The notes under the pieces are model-generated. The model was not told the DNA's origin. It searched no databases and worked only from the letters and a program-made list of their open reading frames with translations. Positions 9,762 through 18,248 of a stretch of DNA of 64,000 bases are shown here, piece by piece. A program made the translations under genes and the position numbers. The stretch is taken from the NCBI RefSeq assembly GCF_001574435.1, contig NZ_LOCN01000007.1, positions 62,001 through 126,000 of the forward strand. Reading direction: 5' to 3'. The DNA comes from Moritella sp. JT01. Its GTDB lineage: Bacteria; Pseudomonadota; Gammaproteobacteria; Enterobacterales; Moritellaceae. How positions within the stretch are numbered: the first letter of the stretch is position 1; each line of letters opens with the position of its first letter.

Positions 9762-11327
9762 ATGGAACAAAATGAAATATTAAAATACATACCCATTATA
9801 TGGCAGAGAATCTGTTTAAAAAAATTCAAATCGATACTGCTTATAACGTTGACCAGCTTTGCTATTTTAAGTATAGGGATCTATAAACCGTCTGTATTTA
9901 ATAGTGAAATAACTATTTTCGCTGATACTCAAAATATTATCAAACCCTTACTAGGAAAACAAACCTCAGTAACAAATGTAAAGCAAAGTAGAACAGCACA
10001 AATTCGTGATGTTATCTATTCTCCTAGACAGTTAAATAAGGTTATTAATAATATTTATGGCAAAGATGCTTTCCTAACAGCAGCAAGCCGTGAAAAAGAA
10101 CTCGCCAATTTACGAGAGAAACTAGAGGTCAAAGGATTAGCAGGTAATTACATTAAAATTATCTATCAAGATGATAGCCCTGATAAAACCTTTAGATTAC
10201 TTAATGAAATAGTTAGGGTTTTCATTGAAGATAGTGCGAATACTAAAAGAGATGAAAGTCGAAGCGCATATAATTTTATCAAACAACAAGTGACGAGTTA
10301 TAAAAATCAATTAGTGTTAGCTGAACATAAATTGAAGAAATTTAAATCATCACATTTAGATGGCACAGAAACAGGCGTCGAATCTAGAATTTCAGTGTTA
10401 CGTAGTGATATTGAAGATATGAAAATAGAAAAACTGGAAAACTTAAATCGTATTTATTTACTTAAAAGACAATTAAGTTCACAAAAAAAATTCTCATCGA
10501 ATGATTATGAAGTATCCATTTACCACAATCAACTCAGGGCATTACAACTGCGTCTTGAAAACCTACTACTCGTGTATAAAGACGATTACCCTGAAGTATC
10601 TGACGTTAGATACCAAATTAGTAATCTAAATAAAGTTATTCAAGATTTGAACTCTGGAAAAAAAGAGAAAAGTAATATATCAAATACTCTCAACCCATTA
10701 TATCAAGAACTAAAAATAAAATTGGCAGAAGCCCGTATTTTAAACAGCACAATAGAAAACAGACTTAAAGCCTTTCATAAATTAATTGAAGATGCCTATG
10801 AACGACGTAAGCGAATCGCTAATAACCAAGCAGAGTTGTCTGAATTGACTCGGGATTACAATGTAGTTCGGACACTGTATGAAGACATGCTTGCAAATAA
10901 AGAAAAAGCGCGCCTTTCCATGGTGTTAGATATTGAAGGACAAGGGGTTAACTACAAAATACAAGAACCAGCAACTTACCCCATGATCCCATCTGGACTT
11001 CGCTTTGTACACTTCGTTATTGCAGGCCCCATCCTTGGATTATTATCGGTCATTTGTCTATTTGCAGTAAAAGTCGTACTCGATAATAAGATTCGCTTTG
11101 CATCTCAACTGTCATCACTCACTAATACACAACTTCTAATCAGTATTGATCACACTTTTAGTCGTTCTGAAAGAAAAAAACAAAAACTAGACAATACTTT
11201 TTTCACGTTTTACCTCTTATGCGCATTAACAATCTATATAGCAACTGCACTTGCGCAAAAATATGACGTATCTATACCGACATTAATTACACCATTGTAT
11301 TTTCAATTAATGGAATTAATAAAATGA
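9762..11327 (+). CDS. Wzz-type polysaccharide chain-length determinant
   Basis: A 521-residue inner-membrane protein. A transmembrane segment lies near residues 22-42, then a long periplasmic coiled-coil region (about 100-400), and a second membrane segment after the proline-bearing stretch ATYPMIPSGLRFVHFVIAG. A third hydrophobic stretch (FFTFYLLCALTIYIATAL) lies near the C-terminus, which is extra for a plain Wzz. It resembles XrtA-system chain-length proteins that control polymer length and contact the outer-membrane exporter. GAGG lies upstream of the ATG. Its stop overlaps the start of the next gene by 4 bases (ATGA), so the two are translationally coupled. Confidence 0.88.
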   Translation: MEQNEILKYIPIIWQRICLKKFKSILLITLTSFAILSIGIYKPSVFNSEITIFADTQNIIKPLLGKQTSVTNVKQSRTAQIRDVIYSPRQLNKVINNIYGKDAFLTAASREKELANLREKLEVKGLAGNYIKIIYQDDSPDKTFRLLNEIVRVFIEDSANTKRDESRSAYNFIKQQVTSYKNQLVLAEHKLKKFKSSHLDGTETGVESRISVLRSDIEDMKIEKLENLNRIYLLKRQLSSQKKFSSNDYEVSIYHNQLRALQLRLENLLLVYKDDYPEVSDVRYQISNLNKVIQDLNSGKKEKSNISNTLNPLYQELKIKLAEARILNSTIENRLKAFHKLIEDAYERRKRIANNQAELSELTRDYNVVRTLYEDMLANKEKARLSMVLDIEGQGVNYKIQEPATYPMIPSGLRFVHFVIAGPILGLLSVICLFAVKVVLDNKIRFASQLSSLTNTQLLISIDHTFSRSERKKQKLDNTFFTFYLLCALTIYIATALAQKYDVSIPTLITPLYFQLMELIK

Positions 11328-12085
11328 CACAGAACCCTTTAAATTTAAAAGCACAAAGTATTAGTAATGAGAAATCGAATACTAATAGTATGGATAGCGA
11401 TGGCTGTAAAAAAATTAAAAATATGGATGATGCTTGTCTATTCACTTCAGAAGAATTGGATGAGCTAAAAATAATTTATCCCGGCTGTAAAAATGATAAA
11501 TCTCTTAATTATTATCGCGAATTACGCACTAAACTATTAAAATCGGCCAATAACCAAAACTTTGTTTGTATGGTTTCTAGCATCGAAGAAGGGGCTGGAA
11601 CGAGTCATGTTGCAGTTAACTTGGCTGCAAGTATTGCATTAGACCACAGTAAAACAGCGCTGATAATAGACTGTAATAGCTATAGCCCTCATCTACATAA
11701 CTATTTAAAGGATGAAAATCCACTCGGATTATCAAACTACCTTGAGCAAAACACCCAAGAAATCGAAGATATTATCTACCCTTCAGGTATCCGTCGAGTC
11801 AGGATTATACCTACCGGTATTAAAACTGAATCTGCAGCTGAAAATTTTTCATCCGACAAAATGAAATTTTTTATCGATACAGTAAAAAAGCGTTATCCAG
11901 ATCGTTTTATTATTTTAGACACTCCACCTATTAGCCTTTATGTAGAAAGCCAAATTTTAGCGTCAATTTGCGATATAGCTATTTTAGTCATTCGCTACGG
12001 TCATACAACAGCATCAGAAGTTCAGACCGGAATTGATCTGATCAGCAGTGATAAATTAGCGGGTGTTATTCTTAACAATGAGTAA
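11324..12085 (+). CDS. CpsD/BY-kinase-like ATPase with degenerate P-loop
   Basis: A 253-residue cytoplasmic protein of the bacterial tyrosine autokinase fold, encoded right after its chain-length partner. The Walker A region reads GAGTSHVAVNLA (residues 90-101), where active members have G-E-G-K-[ST]; the invariant lysine is Thr93. The Walker A' aspartate is kept in ALIIDCNSYSP, but the usual RRP is lost. Walker B is normal (FIILDTPPI). The protein stops at GVILNNE, where family members go on to a tyrosine cluster, so it has no autophosphorylation tail. It is probably a regulatory or scaffolding subunit rather than a working kinase; this is inference from the missing residues. Confidence 0.82.
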   Translation: MTQNPLNLKAQSISNEKSNTNSMDSDGCKKIKNMDDACLFTSEELDELKIIYPGCKNDKSLNYYRELRTKLLKSANNQNFVCMVSSIEEGAGTSHVAVNLAASIALDHSKTALIIDCNSYSPHLHNYLKDENPLGLSNYLEQNTQEIEDIIYPSGIRRVRIIPTGIKTESAAENFSSDKMKFFIDTVKKRYPDRFIILDTPPISLYVESQILASICDIAILVIRYGHTTASEVQTGIDLISSDKLAGVILNNE

Positions 12086-13379
12086 TATATCTATGAATAT
12101 GAGTAACAATACTATTCGAATATATATAACTCTATCCTCGTTTAATATCTTATACGGAGGTAGCGCTCTCGCATCTGAAGCCGACGCTCGAAACAGATTT
12201 ATAGAGGTGAGCGCGGGGTATGAATACAGTGATAACATCTATAAATCACCTAATCGCAAGAAGGATGGGACGACGACGACTGCTGGAATAGAACTCGGCT
12301 ATGAGCAAAGTAAAGCCAACAACCGTATTACGCTTAACTACGATGGTGAATACTCAGAAACAAGTGAAGCGGACTTACGAAGTAATAGTTATTGGGTCGG
12401 TCATTCTGCCATTTCACAAGACGTTTTCAGTAAAAATCTGCTGTTTAATCTTGAGCATATACGTCAGCGTTACCTGATAGATCAAACTCAAACAGCGCTT
12501 GATAGTAATCAAGATGAAAGAGATCTTCTGACAGCTGGCTTACAGTGGCTAATCCCTTATTCGCCCCGGGCAACCTTTATATTAGGCGCCACACATACAC
12601 AAACTTGGTTTAAAGAAGAAAAAATCAATGATAACAGTACGAACGAAGGTCAAGTCAGTTTGCAATATGCATTCGATGACATATCACAAATTCAACTCAG
12701 TTATGTTCGTAGCCAAAATAAGTTTGATGATTTTGACTACACCTACAATGAGCATAATTTAGATGTCCGCTTAACACGTCAATACTTACTGGGAAATTAC
12801 GCCTTTAATGCAGGAGGAAACTGGGTTGATACTTCCAGCGAAAAATATGATGGATACCATTATGGATTCACTATTGACGCAAGACTTCATCGGCATTTAT
12901 TTATCTTTCATGCATCTCAAGTATTAACCAATACTTCAGCTCAAGTTGGGACAGATGATGAGTTAGACTTTTCAAACAAGCAATTATTTTATAGAACTAA
13001 TATTTCATTGCAACAACAGTACACGTCCTTAGATAAGCGATTACTCAGCACCATCCGCTTATATTATAATAATGATGATGCTATCACATCCATTAACGGC
13101 TCTGATACTGGCGATCAAGATAGATATGGCGCTTACGCAAGGTTGACGTGGTCATTTACAAATAAATTAAGCGCTAACTTATTCCTCAACTATTATAACG
13201 CAGAGCTTTCAACTAGCGACACAAAAAAATTCGCAGAAGCAAAAATTGGCAGTCGTTATAATTTAAATTCCTCAATATATATCCAATTTACTGTGTCTTT
13301 TGAAAAACAAAATAGCATGCGGAACGCTGCTGGTTATGAAGAGAAAAACTATGCAACTAGAATAGCTTTCAGATACTAA
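12078..13379 (+). CDS. TIGR03016-like PEP-CTERM-associated outer-membrane beta-barrel
   Basis: A signal peptide (ending near GGSALASEA) is followed by about 400 residues of alternating beta-strand character, starting RFIEVSAGYEYSDNIYKSPN and ending in the strand NYATRIAFRY with a terminal aromatic, as expected of an outer-membrane barrel. Position and pattern match the TIGR03016 family of PEP-CTERM/exosortase A loci. It may form or assist the polymer exit channel. The ATG at 12078 overlaps the end of the preceding gene by 8 bases; an in-frame GTG at 12063 is less likely, and ATGs at 12093 and 12099 are possible. Confidence 0.8.
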   Translation: MSNISMNMSNNTIRIYITLSSFNILYGGSALASEADARNRFIEVSAGYEYSDNIYKSPNRKKDGTTTTAGIELGYEQSKANNRITLNYDGEYSETSEADLRSNSYWVGHSAISQDVFSKNLLFNLEHIRQRYLIDQTQTALDSNQDERDLLTAGLQWLIPYSPRATFILGATHTQTWFKEEKINDNSTNEGQVSLQYAFDDISQIQLSYVRSQNKFDDFDYTYNEHNLDVRLTRQYLLGNYAFNAGGNWVDTSSEKYDGYHYGFTIDARLHRHLFIFHASQVLTNTSAQVGTDDELDFSNKQLFYRTNISLQQQYTSLDKRLLSTIRLYYNNDDAITSINGSDTGDQDRYGAYARLTWSFTNKLSANLFLNYYNAELSTSDTKKFAEAKIGSRYNLNSSIYIQFTVSFEKQNSMRNAAGYEEKNYATRIAFRY

Positions 13380-13404
13380 ATATTCTTATATTAGGGAGTT
13401 TATT

Positions 13405-14775
13405 TTGCAAAAAAACATCACTCAAACATTACTCATTGTTGAAGATGACATCGGACTTCAAACTCAACTTAAATGGCATTTTTCTAATTATAATGTAGTT
13501 GTAGCTGCGAATGTCAATGATGCTATTGCAGCTATACGTTTACATGAACCACAAGTTATGGTGCAAGATCTTGGCTTACCACCCGAACCAGATGGTGTAA
13601 TACAGGGTTTCAAATTACTACAACAATCCCTACGTATACATCCGCACATGAAATTAATCGTGATGACAGGTAATGATTGTAATGAACATGCGCTAAAAGC
13701 GGTCAGCCTAGGGGCTTATGATTTCTATAGTAAACCAGCCAACCCTGAAACACTGGAACTTATCGTGCAACGTGCCTTTCATATGCATCAACTCGAAAGT
13801 AAAAATAGAGCCTTTAACTTATCTAAAAGTAGCAATCTGGAAGGATTAATAACTACCGATGATAAAATGCTAAAACTTTGTAAATTAATCGAAAAAGTAG
13901 CGCCGACCAATGCAGCTTGCTTGCTCCTTGGTGAAAGTGGAACAGGTAAAGAAGTATTAGCCAAAGCATTACATACTCTCAGTACTCGTAATGAGCATCC
14001 TTTTGTGGCAATAAATTGCGCGGCCCTACCCGAGAATTTGTTTGAGAGTGAATTATTCGGCTATGAGAAAGGGGCATTTACCGGAGCAGTAAAAAGTACC
14101 CCCGGAAAGTTTGAGCTTGCAAATGGTGGCACAGTATTTCTTGATGAAATTGGTGAAATGCCCCTGCAGTTACAAGCTAAACTGCTACGCTTTCTGCAAG
14201 AGAAAGTAATAGAACGAATTGGAGGACGGAAGTTAATTCACCTAGATACCAGAATTGTTTGTGCAACCAATAGAAATTTAGAAGATATGATGGCTAACGC
14301 CACATTCCGGGAAGACCTCTATTATCGAATTGCAGAAATACAGATAGAAATTCCGCCATTAAGAGATAGAAGCTCAGACAAAACCTTACTCGCTCGTTAT
14401 TTGTTAAAAAAATATGTTCAAAAAGAACATTTAAACATAGTAGGTCTTAGTGAAGAAGCCATCAATGCTATCGAGGAATATTCATGGCCTGGCAATATTC
14501 GAGAGCTAAGCAATAAAGTCACTCGAGCCGCAATCATGTGTGAAGATAAATACATTAGCGCTGAAGATCTTGGTTTGAAGTCAGCTGAAAACATCCAGCT
14601 AAATCTAAAAGTTATTAGGGAGAGTGCGGAAAAAGATGCGCTTAAAACAACACTAAGTGCAACGGGGAATAATATCTCTGCGGCTGCAAAACTGCTTGGT
14701 GTCACTAGACCTACATTATACGATCTAATGAAAAAGCATAATTTGGATGCGAGCTTAAAAACAAACCTGATTTAA
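13405..14775 (+). CDS. prsR: PEP-CTERM-box sigma-54 response regulator PrsR
   Basis: A 456-residue NtrC-type activator. The receiver domain (1-130) has the acidic pair ED-D14/15 and phospho-Asp55 in MVQDLGLPP. The AAA+ domain has Walker A LGESGTGKEVLAKAL, the sigma-54 contact loop GAFTGA and Walker B GGTVFLDEIGEM. A Fis-type HTH closes it (NNISAAAKLLGVTRPTLYDLM). It matches PrsR of PEP-CTERM systems, the partner of PrsK. Translation starts at a TTG: AGGGAG at 13393-13398 lies 6 bases before it, and the receiver domain begins directly after. Its likely target is the -24/-12 promoter at 17560. Confidence 0.93.
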   Translation: MQKNITQTLLIVEDDIGLQTQLKWHFSNYNVVVAANVNDAIAAIRLHEPQVMVQDLGLPPEPDGVIQGFKLLQQSLRIHPHMKLIVMTGNDCNEHALKAVSLGAYDFYSKPANPETLELIVQRAFHMHQLESKNRAFNLSKSSNLEGLITTDDKMLKLCKLIEKVAPTNAACLLLGESGTGKEVLAKALHTLSTRNEHPFVAINCAALPENLFESELFGYEKGAFTGAVKSTPGKFELANGGTVFLDEIGEMPLQLQAKLLRFLQEKVIERIGGRKLIHLDTRIVCATNRNLEDMMANATFREDLYYRIAEIQIEIPPLRDRSSDKTLLARYLLKKYVQKEHLNIVGLSEEAINAIEEYSWPGNIRELSNKVTRAAIMCEDKYISAEDLGLKSAENIQLNLKVIRESAEKDALKTTLSATGNNISAAAKLLGVTRPTLYDLMKKHNLDASLKTNLI

Positions 14776-14836
14776 TGACAAACTAAAAATCAGTCAAACA
14801 CATAAATCTTAAAAAAGTTAGACTAGGAAGATATGT

Positions 14837-17479
14837 ATGAAATTAATTGATCTTAATATTCAAATAGAAATAGTCTTCACAGCACTATTACTATCAGGTG
14901 TAATTCTACTCGCAGGTTGCAGTGAATCCTCTGACTTACAAAACAAAACTGATCCAGACATATATATTCAACAGAGTAAATCATACCTCGATGGACATCA
15001 ATTTAGAGCCGCTTTTAATGCCGCAACTGAAGCGATTAATGCAGATCCTAACCGACTTGAGAGTTATCTTATTTTAGCTTCAATACATCTACAATCAGGG
15101 CACCCGAGAGATAGCATTAAAGTGCTTGAAGATTTTACCGGCAGTAAAAATGTCGAGTACTATTTTGCACTACTCGATGCTTACCAAATGTCAAACAAAT
15201 TGATTTCAGCACAACAACTCATTGAACAAAAACAACAATTACTATCAACACAAGCACAACGTTTACAGCTATCCGTTGCACAGCAACTACTACATACCGA
15301 TGAGTTAGAACAAGCCAAAACAACGTTTAGCCAATTATTAGAAGATCCGGATTACAAAGTTGATAGCATGCTTGGCTTAGCAAAAATTGAAGTTGCCTCA
15401 GACAATGAAATTAATGCAATCAATATAATTGATAATATCATCGAAATCGCCCCTGAAAACACAGATGCTCTCTTCTTAAAAAGTCTAATTTATATCAATA
15501 TGGGTGAGCTTAATAATGCAGAAGAAGCACTATCACAAACACTAGCTAGCCTTCCAAATGCTGATATATTTACGGTACAACGCATTAAAATATTTCAGAG
15601 CTTAGCACATGTATTAACACAACAAGGGCGACTATCTGAAGCAAAAATATATACACGTATTTTATCTGATGAATTCCCAATGTCAGAATCACTGTCACTA
15701 CAATATACTCAGGCACTTAACTTATTTCAAAATGAAGAGTTTTCAGCCGCTAAAGAAATATTATTGGAAATTTTAGATGGTTCTCCTGGGCATAAAAAAT
15801 CAGCCGTCTTATTGGGATTAATACTTTACAATGAAGGTAACCCACAACACGCCGAAAAGTATCTCATTGATATTATTGATCCAGAAGTATCTCCAACAAA
15901 ACTCACAGAACTTTATGTCAAAACCCTATTACAACAAAATAAATATGACAATGTATTAGATCTACTTAAATATATACCCGAAACAAGTAGAGATACTGAC
16001 ACATGGATTCTTTATATAAGTGCTGCAATCCAGCAAAAAGAGTTTAGCAAAGCCAAAAAAGGCCTTGATAAAGCAATGTCATTAAGCCCTAAATCTGAGC
16101 GTGTTGCATTACTTGCATTCCTTTATTACAGCAACTTACCAGAACCACAGCCAGAGATGGCATTACAAACCCTATCTTCAAGTTTAACTTTTAATCCAGA
16201 AAGCCCAAAATTACAAACATTGTACATTCGACAACTACTTACACTTAATAAAACAACGGAAGTAGATAACTATGTTGCTAGTTTAGAAGAAACATATAGT
16301 AAAAATACGAATACACAATTAATTATCGCGAGTTACTACATGTATCAACAGAGATTACATAAGGCAATACCAATAATAGAAAATATTTTGGTATCAGAGA
16401 AAGATAATATCCAAGCACTTTATACCATGGCTAAAATAAATAATATAAATAAAAATTGGCAGTTATCTTTAAATAACTATAACGACATTATTAAGTTTTA
16501 CCCTACTGAAATCACAGCCTATAAAGGGGCTATACTGAGCTTAATGAAATTAAAAAAAGATCCCTTAAAGACAGCTGACTACCTTCACGAAAATTATAAC
16601 GCTAGTGTATTAGCACTCACCCTAGCCCATTTAAGCCTACAACAAAATAGACTCGATTTGGCTGATAATTATGCAAAAGAAGCAAACAATGAGTTGCCTA
16701 AAAAATACCAAGTAAACCTTGATGAATTAACGGTACAAGTTGCTCTATTGAAAGCACGTACCGCTTTAATAGAAAAAGATTATCTAAAAGCGAGAGAAAT
16801 AGTCACTTCTACAACTAAAAATTATGTAAATAATGTCCGCCTCCTCAGTTTATTAACCCACATAGAGATTGCTTCAGGTCAATATAATGAAGCCCAAAGC
16901 CTAGCTGAACAAATAAACCAATTATTACCCGATAATTCATTAGCAACACTGTTCAATTCACAGATATTGAATGCAAAAGGAGAAAAAAATGAAGCCATCA
17001 AGCTATTACATTCATACTGGAATAAAGTAAAAGATAGAAGCGTCGCTGAGCAATTATATTTACAATTAAAAACTAATAGCTCAGAAAAAGCGTTCACGTT
17101 TCTTGATGAATGGCAAAATGAGTTTCCTGATAGCCTGATACCGACTCGTTATAAGGCTATTTACTTGCAGGAACAAGGTGAAAATAAGCAAGCGATTGCC
17201 ATCTATAATTCAATATTACAAAAAGCACCAAATGAGATAATCAGCTTAAATAATACCGCTTGGCTTTCTTTTGAAGCTGGTATTCCACAGGCTCTTTCTT
17301 TTGCTGAGCGAGCCTATAAATTGAAGCCTAATAATGCTGCTATTTTAGATACTTATGGTTGGATATTATTTCATAACGGCGATATAAACCGAGGAAAAGC
17401 CTTAATCAAACAAGCCAGTAAATTATTACCTAATGATAAAAATATTCAACAACATTTAGACGAGGTAAGTAAGGGATAA
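14837..17479 (+). CDS. prsT: PEP-CTERM system TPR lipoprotein PrsT
   Basis: An 880-residue protein with a lipoprotein signal (ILLAGCSES) and then TPR-type helical repeats to the end, for example AFNAATEAINADPNRLESYL, NTDALFLKSLIYINMGELN and ALSFAERAYKLKPNNAAILD. Length and layout match PrsT (TIGR02917), which accompanies prsK and prsR. It is anchored in a membrane facing the periplasm and probably scaffolds EPS export or protein sorting. AGGAAG lies 6 bases before the ATG. It follows prsR by 61 bases. Confidence 0.92.
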   Translation: MKLIDLNIQIEIVFTALLLSGVILLAGCSESSDLQNKTDPDIYIQQSKSYLDGHQFRAAFNAATEAINADPNRLESYLILASIHLQSGHPRDSIKVLEDFTGSKNVEYYFALLDAYQMSNKLISAQQLIEQKQQLLSTQAQRLQLSVAQQLLHTDELEQAKTTFSQLLEDPDYKVDSMLGLAKIEVASDNEINAINIIDNIIEIAPENTDALFLKSLIYINMGELNNAEEALSQTLASLPNADIFTVQRIKIFQSLAHVLTQQGRLSEAKIYTRILSDEFPMSESLSLQYTQALNLFQNEEFSAAKEILLEILDGSPGHKKSAVLLGLILYNEGNPQHAEKYLIDIIDPEVSPTKLTELYVKTLLQQNKYDNVLDLLKYIPETSRDTDTWILYISAAIQQKEFSKAKKGLDKAMSLSPKSERVALLAFLYYSNLPEPQPEMALQTLSSSLTFNPESPKLQTLYIRQLLTLNKTTEVDNYVASLEETYSKNTNTQLIIASYYMYQQRLHKAIPIIENILVSEKDNIQALYTMAKINNINKNWQLSLNNYNDIIKFYPTEITAYKGAILSLMKLKKDPLKTADYLHENYNASVLALTLAHLSLQQNRLDLADNYAKEANNELPKKYQVNLDELTVQVALLKARTALIEKDYLKAREIVTSTTKNYVNNVRLLSLLTHIEIASGQYNEAQSLAEQINQLLPDNSLATLFNSQILNAKGEKNEAIKLLHSYWNKVKDRSVAEQLYLQLKTNSSEKAFTFLDEWQNEFPDSLIPTRYKAIYLQEQGENKQAIAIYNSILQKAPNEIISLNNTAWLSFEAGIPQALSFAERAYKLKPNNAAILDTYGWILFHNGDINRGKALIKQASKLLPNDKNIQQHLDEVSKG

Positions 17480-17559
17480 CTGTCGAAATAATTTACATAA
17501 ATTTCAAGTAATAATACTGTAGATATGTAGCACATTGAAAATTAAATGATATTAAAATT

Positions 17560-17573
17560 GGTGTGAAAAATGC
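17560..17573 (+). promoter_or_regulatory. sigma-54 (-24/-12) promoter of the VPAPA-CTERM gene
   Basis: TTGG ending at 17561 and TGCT at 17571-17574 place GG (17560-17561) and GC (17572-17573) exactly 10 bases apart, as sigma-54 requires. The full element TGGTGTG-AAAA-ATGCT matches 8 of the 12 defined consensus bases. Initiation is predicted near 17584, 26 bases before the gene. With a GAFTGA activator (PrsR) encoded 2.8 kb upstream, this is the expected PrsR target. Confidence 0.65.
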
Positions 17574-17609
17574 TTTATATTAAATAGTCATATTTTTAAG
17601 GCGATAACC

Positions 17610-18179
17610 ATGAGAAAATTTATATTTTTACTAACAGCGTTATTTTTCTTCACAAGCACGACAACATCTGCAATGTTACTTGAAGGTAAGATAGACTTCA
17701 CCGGTCTATCAACGACTACCGATGATGGTTCCGCTGTAACGTCATTGATGTTCGCTACGTTTGAAATCGATGCAGTAACAGGTAACTTTATTCCAGCTGT
17801 TACGCCTGGTGATACAGTCATATTTTCGGATTTACCCACCATAGTCCCAACAATTGATTTATGGCATGTCGGAGGGTTTGAATTTGACCTTGCTGCTATT
17901 ACTATTAATACTGTTGTTGGTAGTGTAGCCATCGTTGAAGGGGCTGGTTTTCTTTCAACGGCTGGCTATGAAACGACTCCCTTTCATTGGGCTTACAGTA
18001 GCAGACGAGGTAATAATGCCTTCTCTGCAACAGTATATCCTGCCCCCCCCAGTATTATCCAAAGTAGGAGTTCATTCCCACCAACCGTGGTTCCAGCGCC
18101 TGCTGGTGCAGCGCTATTAGGCTTAGCACTTTTAGGTTTTGGATTCACTCGTCGTAATAATCAAGTGCAATACAACTAA
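17610..18179 (+). CDS. secreted protein with VPAPA-type PEP-CTERM sorting tail
   Basis: A 189-residue protein. The N-terminal signal peptide (MRKFIFLLTALFFFTSTTTSA) is cleaved around residue 21. The mature part has no domain I recognise. The C-terminus carries the three-part exosortase signal: the motif VVPAPAG, a hydrophobic helix (AALLGLALLGFGF) and the basic stop TRRN, followed by a short tail. Position 3 of the usual VPEP motif is Ala, as in VPxPA-type variants. An exosortase should cleave it during export and the protein would join the exopolysaccharide matrix. AAGG lies 8 bases before the ATG, and a sigma-54 promoter lies upstream. Confidence 0.8.
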   Translation: MRKFIFLLTALFFFTSTTTSAMLLEGKIDFTGLSTTTDDGSAVTSLMFATFEIDAVTGNFIPAVTPGDTVIFSDLPTIVPTIDLWHVGGFEFDLAAITINTVVGSVAIVEGAGFLSTAGYETTPFHWAYSSRRGNNAFSATVYPAPPSIIQSRSSFPPTVVPAPAGAALLGLALLGFGFTRRNNQVQYN

Positions 18180-18209
18180 CCCTATACCGATTTATGCCCG
18201 TATAGGGTT
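18178..18209 (+). terminator. perfect stem-loop overlapping the VPAPA-CTERM stop codon
   Basis: AACCCTATAC (18178-18187) pairs perfectly with GTATAGGGTT (18200-18209) around a 12-base loop. The TAA stop overlaps the first arm. No T-tract follows, so it may stabilise the short mRNA or stop transcription only partly before the deacetylase gene. Confidence 0.5.
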
Positions 18210-18248
18210 GATAGCTAATAAGTCACTTGTTTAAATGGGAATGAGTTA

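Noticed and set aside
12155-12166. GGAGGTAGCGCT, which resembles the RfaH ops element GGCGGTAGCG
   Set aside because: It lies inside the signal-peptide coding region of the outer-membrane gene rather than in a leader, and has a mismatch in the core; likely chance.
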